A stretch of 12,262 bases of DNA from Gemmatimonadota bacterium (GTDB taxonomy: Bacteria > Gemmatimonadota > Gemmatimonadetes > Longimicrobiales > Longimicrobiaceae). Shown here in pieces: positions 6,660 through 12,262 of the stretch. Location of the stretch: contig JAHWJJ010000074.1 in NCBI GenBank assembly GCA_019348475.1, positions 1-12,262 of the forward strand, read 5' to 3'. The notes beneath the pieces were generated by a model that saw only the letters and a list, made by a program, of their open reading frames with translations, made no database searches and had not been told where the DNA came from. A program made the translations under genes and the position numbers. Each line of letters begins with the position of its first letter. Positions within the stretch are counted from its first letter, which is position 1.

Positions 6660-7574
6660 ATGGCGCTGACAGGAGGGGGCGGGCAGTTCGGCGGACCGCG
6701 CTACACGTGGGGCGGCCAGCGGAACGTGGACGGCGCGGGCGGCGGCGGATCGCGGAGGAACGCCAACTCGGGGCTGAACAGCGGCCGCTACACCGCCGGC
6801 CCCGAGGCGGGGATGCGGCGCGGCGCGTGGCAGTGGCAGGGGCACGGCCCGTCCGCCCAGCGTGACTACGGCTGGGACTACCAGGGCGGCGTGGGGCGTG
6901 ACGAGATCACGCAGCGCACCGGCGCCCGGACCGGCGGATCGTACCTCTCCCACATGGCGCAGGACCGCAGCGGCGGCCTTCCGCGCTACAGCCAGGACTA
7001 CGACATCGGCGAGCGCGTGCCCCGCGGCGAGCGCGGCGGCCGGGGCTACGCGCGGGACTTTGATCGGGGGGGCCGCAGTGGCAGCGGGGGCTACAGCGGC
7101 GGCGGGATGGGCGGATACGGCGGCGGCGGTGAGTACGACCGGGGCGATCGCGCCTCCGGCGGGACGCTCGGCGGCAGCGGCAACCGGCACGGCGGCGGGG
7201 ACACCGGGTTCCGCGGCGGCCTGGCGCCCGCGTTCGGCGGGGAGTACGGCGTGGGCAACCACTTCGCGGATCGCTACGACCGGGAGCTCCGGGCGCGGGA
7301 CGGCCACGCCTTCGGCGGCGGCGACCGGTACGCCGCGGACTACGGCCGCGGAAATCGCGGGCAGATCGACCGCGGTGCCGATCAGGAGGTTACCTACGGC
7401 TCCGGCTCACGGCAGGGCGGCGGCGGATACCCGCGCGACTTCGGCCCAGGCCGCGGCTACGGACGGGAGTTCCGGCAGGGCGGAGACTACGGGCGGGACT
7501 TTGGCGAGGGCCGCGGCCACGGCGCCCGGCCGCTCACGGACAACGAGTTCTATTCCCGCGTGAACCGCTGGTGA
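6660..7574 (+). CDS. Gly/Arg/Tyr/Asp-rich low-complexity (RGG-like) disordered protein
   Basis: A 304-residue low-complexity protein I do not recognise as a named family. It is dominated by Gly, Arg, Asp, Tyr and Ser, with scattered Phe and Trp; I see no lysine and no cysteine, so all strong positive charge is arginine. There is no signal peptide, membrane segment or catalytic motif. RGG-like patches occur near residues 121-145 and a glycine run at about 145-160. Residues 257-286 form three tandem 10-residue units starting YPRDF, YGREF and YGRDF, exactly 30 bases apart (7428, 7458, 7488); a related YARDF is at 7047. It ends NEFYSRVNRW. Start ATG 6660 is set by the excellent GGAGGAGGT six bases upstream; the frame is open further upstream but unlike this protein. 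The composition resembles sticker-and-spacer proteins that bind RNA or condense (inference). The acidic gene at 7610 follows closely. Confidence 0.75.
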   Translation: MALTGGGGQFGGPRYTWGGQRNVDGAGGGGSRRNANSGLNSGRYTAGPEAGMRRGAWQWQGHGPSAQRDYGWDYQGGVGRDEITQRTGARTGGSYLSHMAQDRSGGLPRYSQDYDIGERVPRGERGGRGYARDFDRGGRSGSGGYSGGGMGGYGGGGEYDRGDRASGGTLGGSGNRHGGGDTGFRGGLAPAFGGEYGVGNHFADRYDRELRARDGHAFGGGDRYAADYGRGNRGQIDRGADQEVTYGSGSRQGGGGYPRDFGPGRGYGREFRQGGDYGRDFGEGRGHGARPLTDNEFYSRVNRW

Positions 7575-7609
7575 GCGGGCGCGGCACACTTTCAACGGAG
7601 GATGCACGG

Positions 7610-7921
7610 ATGGACCGCGACCAGAACGACCGCATCGACGTGGACGGGAAGCCCCAGAACACCGGCCGGGAGCTGAACATGCAGCCCGGCCGCCTGGACG
7701 AGATCGAGCGCGCCGAGGCCTACGCCACCCGCACCGGCCAGCACGACGTGACGGGCGAGCTTCCCGAGGGCGCGGGCGAGGGCGCGCGCACCCTGGAAGG
7801 CGAGCGCCTGCACGACCGCGACGACATGTCCGCGCGCGAGGGGATGGCCGACACCAGCGACGGCGCGTCGGAGCGCGGCGAGCGCCAGGCGGGCACCGGC
7901 GGCGGCGCGGACCGCGTGTAG
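7610..7921 (+). CDS. Small acidic hydrophilic protein, function unknown
   Basis: A 103-residue protein rich in Glu, Asp, Arg and Gly, without hydrophobic core, cysteine, signal peptide or known motif; probably disordered. It begins MDRDQNDRIDVDGKPQNTG and ends GGGADRV. ATG 7610 is preceded by GGAGG at 7597-7601 with eight-base spacing. An in-frame GTG at 7571 overlaps the upstream stop as GTGA and would add 13 residues, so that start cannot be excluded. The 35-base gap to the upstream gene and the shared downstream terminator imply one transcript. Its acidity beside an Arg-only partner suggests, without proof, a charge-based interaction; a desiccation or general stress hydrophilin is an alternative. 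Confidence 0.65.
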   Translation: MDRDQNDRIDVDGKPQNTGRELNMQPGRLDEIERAEAYATRTGQHDVTGELPEGAGEGARTLEGERLHDRDDMSAREGMADTSDGASERGERQAGTGGGADRV

Positions 7922-7972
7922 CCGGACCCGCACGGGTGAATCGCGGCCCGCCTGTTGCCGGGTCGGAAAGGC

Positions 7973-8009
7973 CGGAGCCCCGCGCTGGCGATGCCGGCGC
8001 GGGGCTCCG
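7973..8009 (+). terminator. Strong intrinsic terminator after the disordered-protein operon
   Basis: A 17-bp stem (7973-7989 against 7993-8009, one T-G wobble) with the 3-base loop GAT, 51 bases after the stop of the acidic protein gene. It is followed by CGTCTC rather than a clear T run. The stem lies between convergent genes and may stop transcription from both sides. Confidence 0.8.
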
Positions 8010-8098
8010 TCTCAGAGTCAAAAGGGGGCGACGCTGCTGATGATGCGTGAGTGCTGATTCCGCAACCCGGTGTCGGGGGAGTGGTTGCTTGTGCCGCT

Positions 8099-8827
8099 TC
8101 AATCCGGCACACTTCTACGCCCGAAGCCAGATCTTTGAAGATCACGCAGGTACCGCTGCAGGTCAGATGCGAGATGTTGCGCAGATCGCTTGGCCTCACT
8201 CCAGGTCACTCGCTCGAGCAGGACTGGATCGGGATCGAGCTCGGCATCACTGAAGTCGGTTAGCGCGCGGGCAACGTGCAGACCGACATCGACGTCGATC
8301 TCATTCGGGTACATGCTCCGCAGCGACGAGAACATCGCTTCGGCAGAATGCCCCCGACTCGCCAGCGCGTGCAGATCGAAAAAATCCTTCCGGGCGGACC
8401 GGGTGGAGACCGCGATGAGCTTCATGGCAGCGATTTCCTCGGTCGTTGCCAGGCCGAACCCCTCCGTCAGCTGTACAGCGTCCGAGAGCCAGCGGCCGCC
8501 GAGGCCAAAGAACGAAACCTTGCAGTCGCGCACGACCGCGTGGATCGTCTGGGGCTGCGAAACGTCAATACGCGCCGTGGTGTCGAGCTGCCGCAGGACA
8601 CTCGCGATTCGGTCCTGCTCGATGGGATGCAGGAACCCCGGAACGCGCGTGAAGAAGTCGAGATCATCTGACCGGCGGTGGCCGAGGGCCCACGCGAGCG
8701 CGGTTCCGCCGGCGAGGCGGTAGCCGGAGAGGTCGCAGCTCGCGCCCAGCGGCCCCGCCAGCGCTGCGGCGTGCCGGCTGACTGCCGGCCGATCCAGGGA
8801 GGGACGGCGATCTTCTACTGGCGCCAC
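8099..8827 (-). CDS. Nucleotidyltransferase, AbiEii/AbiGii toxin family
   Basis: A 242-residue protein of the AbiEii/AbiGii nucleotidyltransferase toxin family (type IV-like toxin-antitoxin or phage abortive infection; related MenT toxins modify tRNA with nucleotides). The nucleotidyltransferase signature is intact: LAGGTALAWALGHRRSDDLDFF at residues 38-59, with G40-G41 and the metal-binding aspartates D55 and D57. The second conserved block, EEIAAMKLIAVSTRSARKDFFDLHAL (130-155), holds K136, R143, K147 and D148/D151. The gene overlaps the preceding small gene by 13 bases. GTG 8827 is the first start in frame but has no clear Shine-Dalgarno; translation probably relies on coupling. It is the last gene of the module and runs towards the 7973-8009 stem. 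Toxicity and target are inferred from the family only. Confidence 0.88.
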   Translation of the reverse strand: MAPVEDRRPSLDRPAVSRHAAALAGPLGASCDLSGYRLAGGTALAWALGHRRSDDLDFFTRVPGFLHPIEQDRIASVLRQLDTTARIDVSQPQTIHAVVRDCKVSFFGLGGRWLSDAVQLTEGFGLATTEEIAAMKLIAVSTRSARKDFFDLHALASRGHSAEAMFSSLRSMYPNEIDVDVGLHVARALTDFSDAELDPDPVLLERVTWSEAKRSAQHLASDLQRYLRDLQRSGFGRRSVPD

Positions 8828-9102
8828 AGACGATGGATGCGCTCGAGGCCGGGCGACCGGTCAGGCAGCTGAAGGCGGAGCTTCCACTGCCGGTAGACAG
8901 GGGCGTCCAGCCGGTTTACCCGCGCCTGGGCAACCGACCGCACTCTTTCCGCTCCATAGTACTCGAGCATCTGCTCGCGCAACGAGTCGGGGCCTGTGTT
9001 CAGCACCCGTACGATGACCGACTCGGCGTAGACATCCGGATCGGGACGGTTCGCCCCGAGCTCTGGATACAGCGGCCCGAGTGCTTCCTGAAACGCGTTC
9101 AT
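8815..9102 (-). CDS. Small DUF6922-like protein, putative antitoxin of the nucleotidyltransferase
   Basis: A 95-residue soluble protein directly upstream of and overlapping the nucleotidyltransferase. The pattern IVRVLNTGPDS (30-40), MLEYYGAERVRSVAQARVNRL (45-65) and VYRQWKLRLQL (69-79) follows that of small proteins (DUF6922-like) commonly encoded just before AbiEii-type nucleotidyltransferases, where they are presumed antitoxins. It lacks the winged helix of classical AbiEi. ATG 9102 is chosen because AGGGGGG precedes it by five bases; the frame is open up to GTG 9174, which would add 24 residues of unlikely composition. Family resemblance is from memory, so the antitoxin role is moderate inference. 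Confidence 0.68.
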   Translation of the reverse strand: MNAFQEALGPLYPELGANRPDPDVYAESVIVRVLNTGPDSLREQMLEYYGAERVRSVAQARVNRLDAPVYRQWKLRLQLPDRSPGLERIHRLWRQ

Positions 9103-9174
9103 CGAGTCCCCCCTGTCTGTCAGCCACCCGAGCAGCCTGCAAGACCCGTTCGTGCTGCCGGGTGGGCGCCTCAC

Positions 9175-9411
9175 CTACGGAGCCAGGTAATCTCCAGAAC
9201 TCTTTTGAAGTCTGCCGGTAGCTGCATCCCCATAGTTGATCCGGCGCAGGAGTTCCAGATGAGCCATGTGTTCGGCGGGAGTGCGCGAACGCCAGTACGC
9301 ATCGTCCTCCGCATCGGCCTCCTCGAACGACGAGACGATAGAGAACGCGGTACGGTCCACGCGCGGTTCCGGGTCTGCCGGCTCTTTCATCCGGAGATCA
9401 TCATCGCTCAT
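9175..9411 (-). CDS. Small protein heading the nucleotidyltransferase module, 3' end probably frameshifted
   Basis: A 78-residue protein with VDRTAFSIVSSFEEADAED (18-36), AYWRSRTPAEHMAHLELLRR (38-57) and INYGDAATGRLQ (58-69). This layout is that of short proteins often found upstream of nucleotidyltransferase toxins; their function is not known to me. It begins 32 bases after the glycosyltransferase stop, with a weak AGGCGAG before ATG 9411. After GRLQ the frame reads KSSGDYLAP and stops. If one base of the four-base run at 9203-9206 (AAAA on the coding strand) is removed, it continues as LQRVLEITWLRR and stops at 9171-9173, which is the usual family ending. So the gene may be frameshifted, or the base may be a sequencing error. 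Confidence 0.6.
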   Translation of the reverse strand: MSDDDLRMKEPADPEPRVDRTAFSIVSSFEEADAEDDAYWRSRTPAEHMAHLELLRRINYGDAATGRLQKSSGDYLAP

Positions 9412-9443
9412 GGAACTCGCCTGTTGGTCGCGCCTGCATTCCC

Positions 9444-10451
9444 CTACCGCCGCCGCCGCAGGTCTTCCACCTCGGCGCGGAGGGTGGCGATGAGCTCGGC
9501 CATGAAGCCGAACCCGAACAGCACCACGCCCATGGTCTCCAGCAGCACCACCAGGGTGAGCAGCGGCCGGTACCCAAAGGGTGGCATCCACCCTCCCACG
9601 CGCAGCACGATCGCCAGCACCCCCACGAGCACGCCGGCCAGCATCAGCAGCAGGCCGCCGCCGCCGAAGAACTGCATGGGCTTCTCGCTAAACTTCAGGT
9701 AGAACCAGACGACCACCAGGTCGCCCACGCCCACCAGCACGCGGCGGCGGCCGGAGAACTTGGCCACCCCCGCGCGCCGCGGAAACAGCTCGATGTCGAT
9801 CTCCGAGACGCGGTAGCCGCGCGCGTGCGCCAGCACCACGAAGAAGCGGTGCCAGTCGTGGCGCAGGGGGATCTCGCGCAGGATTTCGGTGCGGAACGCC
9901 TTCATGCTGTTCAGGTCGCGCACCGGCACGTCGAACAGCGTCTGCGACAGGCGGTTGTAGATGGACGAGACGCCGCGCTTTTCGTACGCGCCCACCTTGC
10001 GCCCGGTCACGATGTCGCCGCCCTGCCCCAGCGCCTCCAGAAAGCGCGGGATCTCTTCTGTCGAATGCTGCAGGTCGGCGTCGAACAGGACCAGGAACTC
10101 CGTCTCCGCCGCGAAGGCGCCTGTCACCATCGCCTCCGTCTTGCCCAGATTGCGCCGGTGGCGAAGGACCTTCGTGCGGGGCGTGCTGACCGCCTCGTGC
10201 TGCGCCGCCTCGTACGTGCCGTCGCGCGACCCGTCGTCCACCAGGATGATCTCGCCCGCCAGCCCGTGCTTCTCAAAGGTGCGCCGCAGCTCGGCGAAGA
10301 GCGCGGGGACGTTCTCCACCTCGTCGAAGGCGGGGATCAGGACGGTGAAGTTGGCGCGCAGGTGGGCGGGCACCACGGGAAGCGAACCAGCCCCGCCGTC
10401 GCCGGCGGGGCCAGGGGTGGAAGGCCGGTGCAGCACGGTCGCGTCCGTCAC
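9444..10451 (-). CDS. Family 2 glycosyltransferase, GtrB/polyprenyl-phosphate glycosyltransferase-like
   Basis: A 335-residue membrane-anchored GT-A glycosyltransferase of the DPM1/GtrB/ArnC type, which transfers a sugar from a nucleotide donor to undecaprenyl phosphate on the cytoplasmic face. After a 30-residue variable tail, FTVLIPAFDEVENVPALFAEL (35-55) opens the fold; VDDGSRDGT (71-79) and FDADLQHS (123-130) supply the donor- and metal-binding aspartates; RRAGVAKFS (225-233) and the amphipathic stretch after it are typical. Two C-terminal helices lie at about 264-284 and 297-322, followed by an Arg-rich tail. GTG 10451 overlaps the rpoN stop as GTGA, which fixes the start and implies coupled translation. 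The frame is open far upstream through rpoN, but that is a GC-driven shadow. The sugar cannot be read from the sequence. Confidence 0.9.
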   Translation of the reverse strand: MTDATVLHRPSTPGPAGDGGAGSLPVVPAHLRANFTVLIPAFDEVENVPALFAELRRTFEKHGLAGEIILVDDGSRDGTYEAAQHEAVSTPRTKVLRHRRNLGKTEAMVTGAFAAETEFLVLFDADLQHSTEEIPRFLEALGQGGDIVTGRKVGAYEKRGVSSIYNRLSQTLFDVPVRDLNSMKAFRTEILREIPLRHDWHRFFVVLAHARGYRVSEIDIELFPRRAGVAKFSGRRRVLVGVGDLVVVWFYLKFSEKPMQFFGGGGLLLMLAGVLVGVLAIVLRVGGWMPPFGYRPLLTLVVLLETMGVVLFGFGFMAELIATLRAEVEDLRRRR

Positions 10452-11938
10452 ACGCGCTTGCGCATGCGGGCGCTCAGCACGCCCAGCTGGTCGCGGTACT
10501 TGGCCACGGTGCGCCGCGCGATCTGGATCCCCTCTTCCTTGAGGATGTTCACGATCGCCTGGTCGGTGAGCGGGTGCGCGGGGTCCTCGTCGCTCACCAG
10601 CTTTTCGATCTGCGCCTTGATGCCGCGCGCCGAAACGTCCTCGCCGCTGGTGGTGGACAGGCCGGACGAGAAAAAGAACTTGAGCGGAAACACGCCGCGC
10701 GGCGTCTGCACGAACTTCTCGTTGGTCACGCGAGAGACGGTGGATTCGTGCATGTCGATGACCTCGGCCACCTCGCGCAGGGTGAGCGGCTTGAGGTACT
10801 GCACGCCCTTGTCGAAAAAGTCGCGCTGCCGGTCGACGATGAAGTTCATCACCTTCAGCATGGTCTGGCGCCGCTGCTCGATGGCCTGGATCATCCAGTT
10901 GGCGCTGTTCAGCTTGTTGCTGATGAACTCCTTGTTTTCGCCCACGAACTTCTTCTTGTCCTTGGCGATGTCGCGGTAGGCGCGCGACAGCTTGAGGCGC
11001 GGCAGGCTGGTGTCGTTCAGGAACACCAGGTACTCGCCCTCGATCTTTTCCACGATCAGGTCGGGGATGATGTAGTTGTCGCCCCCGCTGCCGTACTTGA
11101 GCCCCGGCTTGGGGTCCAGCTTGGCCACCTCGTCCGCCGCGTCCTGCACGTCGCGCGGGGTGATGCTGAGCTCCTTGCTGATCTCGCTCCAGCGGTGGTT
11201 GATCAGCTGCTCGAAGTAGTCGCGGACGATGCGGAACGCCAGGCTGGTCTGCAGCCGCCGCTCGATCTCGGCGATGTCGGGGTCGCTGTCTCCCGTTTCC
11301 TGGATGACCTCGGCCACCACGTTGTCGCGAAGCTGCAGCAGGATGCATTCGCGCAGGTCGCGCGCGGCGATCCCCGGCGGGTCGAAGCCCTGGATGATGC
11401 GCAGCATGCGCTCGGCCTCCTCCAGCGAGTACGGGTCCAGCCCCTCGAACTCGCCCGCGTCGGCGATGAAGTTGTTCAGGTTCTGCACCGTCTCTTCCAG
11501 GTCGCAGACCAGGTACCCTTCGTCGCTGACGTTGCCGATGATCTCTTCGCCCAGCAGCAGCTCGCGCTCGCTCAGCCGCAGCAGGGTGAGCTGGTCGTGC
11601 AGGTGGTCGCCCAGGTCCTTGGTGTCGACGGAGACGGGCTCGTAGTACTCGCGCTCCTCGTACTCCTCGCGGCGGCCGCCGGTCTCGAAGCCGTTCAGGA
11701 GGATCTCCTCCCAGTCGATCTCGTCGTCCTCCTTTTCCTTGTCCTTTTCCTGCTCCTTGGCCTCGTCCTCGGCGTCGGGCTCCACCAGGTCCAGGAACGG
11801 GTTGTTGAGCAGCTCCTGCTTGAGGTGCTGCTGCAGGTCCAGCAGGGGCATGTAGAGCAGATCCATCGCCTGGTACAGGCGTGGATTGATCTTCATCTCC
11901 TGCTTCAGGGTGGTCCCCTGGTAAAGGCCTGTCCTCAT
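10448..11938 (-). CDS. rpoN: RNA polymerase sigma-54 factor RpoN
   Basis: A 496-residue sigma-54 with all expected regions. Region I (1-50) begins MRTGLYQGTTLKQEMKINPR and carries the LYQAMDLLYMPLLDLQQHL pattern that contacts activator and polymerase. Residues 53-105 form a very acidic, E/K/D-rich linker. The core-binding domain includes EEIIGNVSDEGYL (131-143) and FDPPGIAARDLRECILLQL (185-203). The DNA-binding domain has the helix-turn-helix LREVAEVIDMHESTVSRVT (387-405), and the RpoN box is ARRTVAKYRD at 474-483, with Asp in place of the usual final Glu. ATG 11938 has GAGG four bases upstream and overlaps the TGA of an upstream frame as ATGA. It recognises -24/-12 promoters and needs AAA+ activators, none of which is in view. 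Confidence 0.97.
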   Translation of the reverse strand: MRTGLYQGTTLKQEMKINPRLYQAMDLLYMPLLDLQQHLKQELLNNPFLDLVEPDAEDEAKEQEKDKEKEDDEIDWEEILLNGFETGGRREEYEEREYYEPVSVDTKDLGDHLHDQLTLLRLSERELLLGEEIIGNVSDEGYLVCDLEETVQNLNNFIADAGEFEGLDPYSLEEAERMLRIIQGFDPPGIAARDLRECILLQLRDNVVAEVIQETGDSDPDIAEIERRLQTSLAFRIVRDYFEQLINHRWSEISKELSITPRDVQDAADEVAKLDPKPGLKYGSGGDNYIIPDLIVEKIEGEYLVFLNDTSLPRLKLSRAYRDIAKDKKKFVGENKEFISNKLNSANWMIQAIEQRRQTMLKVMNFIVDRQRDFFDKGVQYLKPLTLREVAEVIDMHESTVSRVTNEKFVQTPRGVFPLKFFFSSGLSTTSGEDVSARGIKAQIEKLVSDEDPAHPLTDQAIVNILKEEGIQIARRTVAKYRDQLGVLSARMRKRV

Positions 11939-12262
11939 GCCGCCTCGTCCTCTCGTGGATCCCGCGTATCGTAGTGCTGGGATGCATCGGGCTGCTTTCC
12001 CGCCGCGCCCCGCTCGCTGCCGCCGCCGTCCGCCGCCGCTCCGTCCCGCGCGCGCGCCGGGCCGTCCTCGGCAAAGTCGCCGAACTCCGCCGCGCCGCCC
12101 GCGTCTTCTTCCCCGTCCCGGAAGGCCGCCGCCGCGGCGCCAAGGGGGGCATCGTCACGAGGTGCATGGGCGGCGGCATGGGTGGCGCAGGCCTGGTCGA
12201 GATCTTGAGCTGAGCCGCGCGTCCGGCTCGTGACGGGATCGATCAGCAGCCTTGAGGCAGTG
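11935..12262 (-). CDS. Incomplete acidic reading frame upstream of rpoN (C-terminal part)
   Basis: The minus-strand frame is open without a stop from the window edge to a TGA at 11935-11937, which overlaps the rpoN start as ATGA. The visible 108 residues begin TASRLLIDPVTSRT and become strongly acidic and Ala/Gly-rich (FRDGEEDAGGAAEFGDFAED, later DTRDPREDEAA). No domain is recognisable and there is no in-frame ATG near the edge, so it would be the tail of a longer protein. In many bacteria lptB lies directly before rpoN, but nothing visible identifies LptB here. The four-base overlap matches the coupling style of the next two genes; open frames are common at this GC content, so I am only moderately sure. 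Confidence 0.5.
   Translation of the reverse strand, partial: TASRLLIDPVTSRTRGSAQDLDQACATHAAAHAPRDDAPLGAAAAAFRDGEEDAGGAAEFGDFAEDGPARARDGAAADGGGSERGAAGKQPDASQHYDTRDPREDEAA

Noticed and set aside
8047..8872. Plus-strand open frames opposite the nucleotidyltransferase
   Set aside because: They are antisense shadows; the minus strand encodes a clear AbiEii-type protein with catalytic motifs.
9444..12179. A 911-residue minus-strand open frame spanning the rpoN region and the glycosyltransferase
   Set aside because: Only the part from 10451 onward is the glycosyltransferase; the rest is an Arg/Pro/Ala-rich shadow of rpoN in another frame, and rpoN itself is unmistakable.
11937..12233. Plus-strand Arg/Pro-rich open frames upstream of rpoN
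   Set aside because: Composition is typical of a shadow of GC-rich coding DNA and no ribosome site is seen; the minus-strand frame with the ATGA overlap is preferred.
1..12262. CRISPR array, tRNA, rRNA or insertion sequence
   Set aside because: I found no regularly spaced direct repeats of CRISPR size, no tRNA cloverleaf, no rRNA-like stretch and no transposase gene on either strand.

Overview
This is a very GC-rich bacterial window with tightly packed genes, 4-base start/stop overlaps and strongly G/C-ending codons. The gene set (GreA, sigma-54, a secretin-domain protein, envelope glycan proteins) and the intergenic hairpin repeats suggest a Gram-negative-type bacterium, perhaps a Gemmatimonadota/Longimicrobium-like lineage. 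That assignment is an inference from style; no rRNA or other marker is present to prove it.

Layout, left to right. (1) 1-3064, plus strand: the 3' part of a large YfhO-type polytopic membrane protein, coupled through a GTGA overlap to a membrane protein of the lysylphosphatidylglycerol-synthase transmembrane (UPF0104) type. (2) 3065-3488: a 424-base non-coding stretch with several GC-rich hairpins, two sharing a 14-base core. (3) 3489-3971: greA, ended by a perfect 14-bp-stem terminator, facing a minus-strand exported protein (4278-4814) that consists only of secretin N-domains and has its own terminator. (4) 5081-6451: a polytopic HTTM/DoxX-like membrane protein. (5) 6660-7921: a lysine-free Gly/Arg/Tyr/Asp-rich low-complexity protein followed by a short acidic hydrophilic protein, closed by a 17-bp-stem terminator. 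The leader of the first gene has a sigma-54-like -24/-12 match and a 12-bp stem that would bury its Shine-Dalgarno sequence. (6) 8099-9411, minus strand: a toxin-antitoxin-like module with an AbiEii-type nucleotidyltransferase, a DUF6922-like small protein and another small protein whose end looks frameshifted; base composition is visibly less GC-rich than its surroundings. (7) 9444-12262, minus strand: an apparently translationally coupled operon of an incomplete acidic reading frame, rpoN (sigma-54) and a membrane-anchored family 2 glycosyltransferase.

How they may work together: the glycosyltransferase, the YfhO protein and the UPF0104 protein are all of types used in lipid-linked sugar transfer and envelope decoration, though they lie in two separate operons here. 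RpoN could control the disordered-protein pair through the candidate promoter near 6591. The most unusual items are the Arg-only disordered protein with its acidic partner and structured leader, and the three-gene nucleotidyltransferase module.
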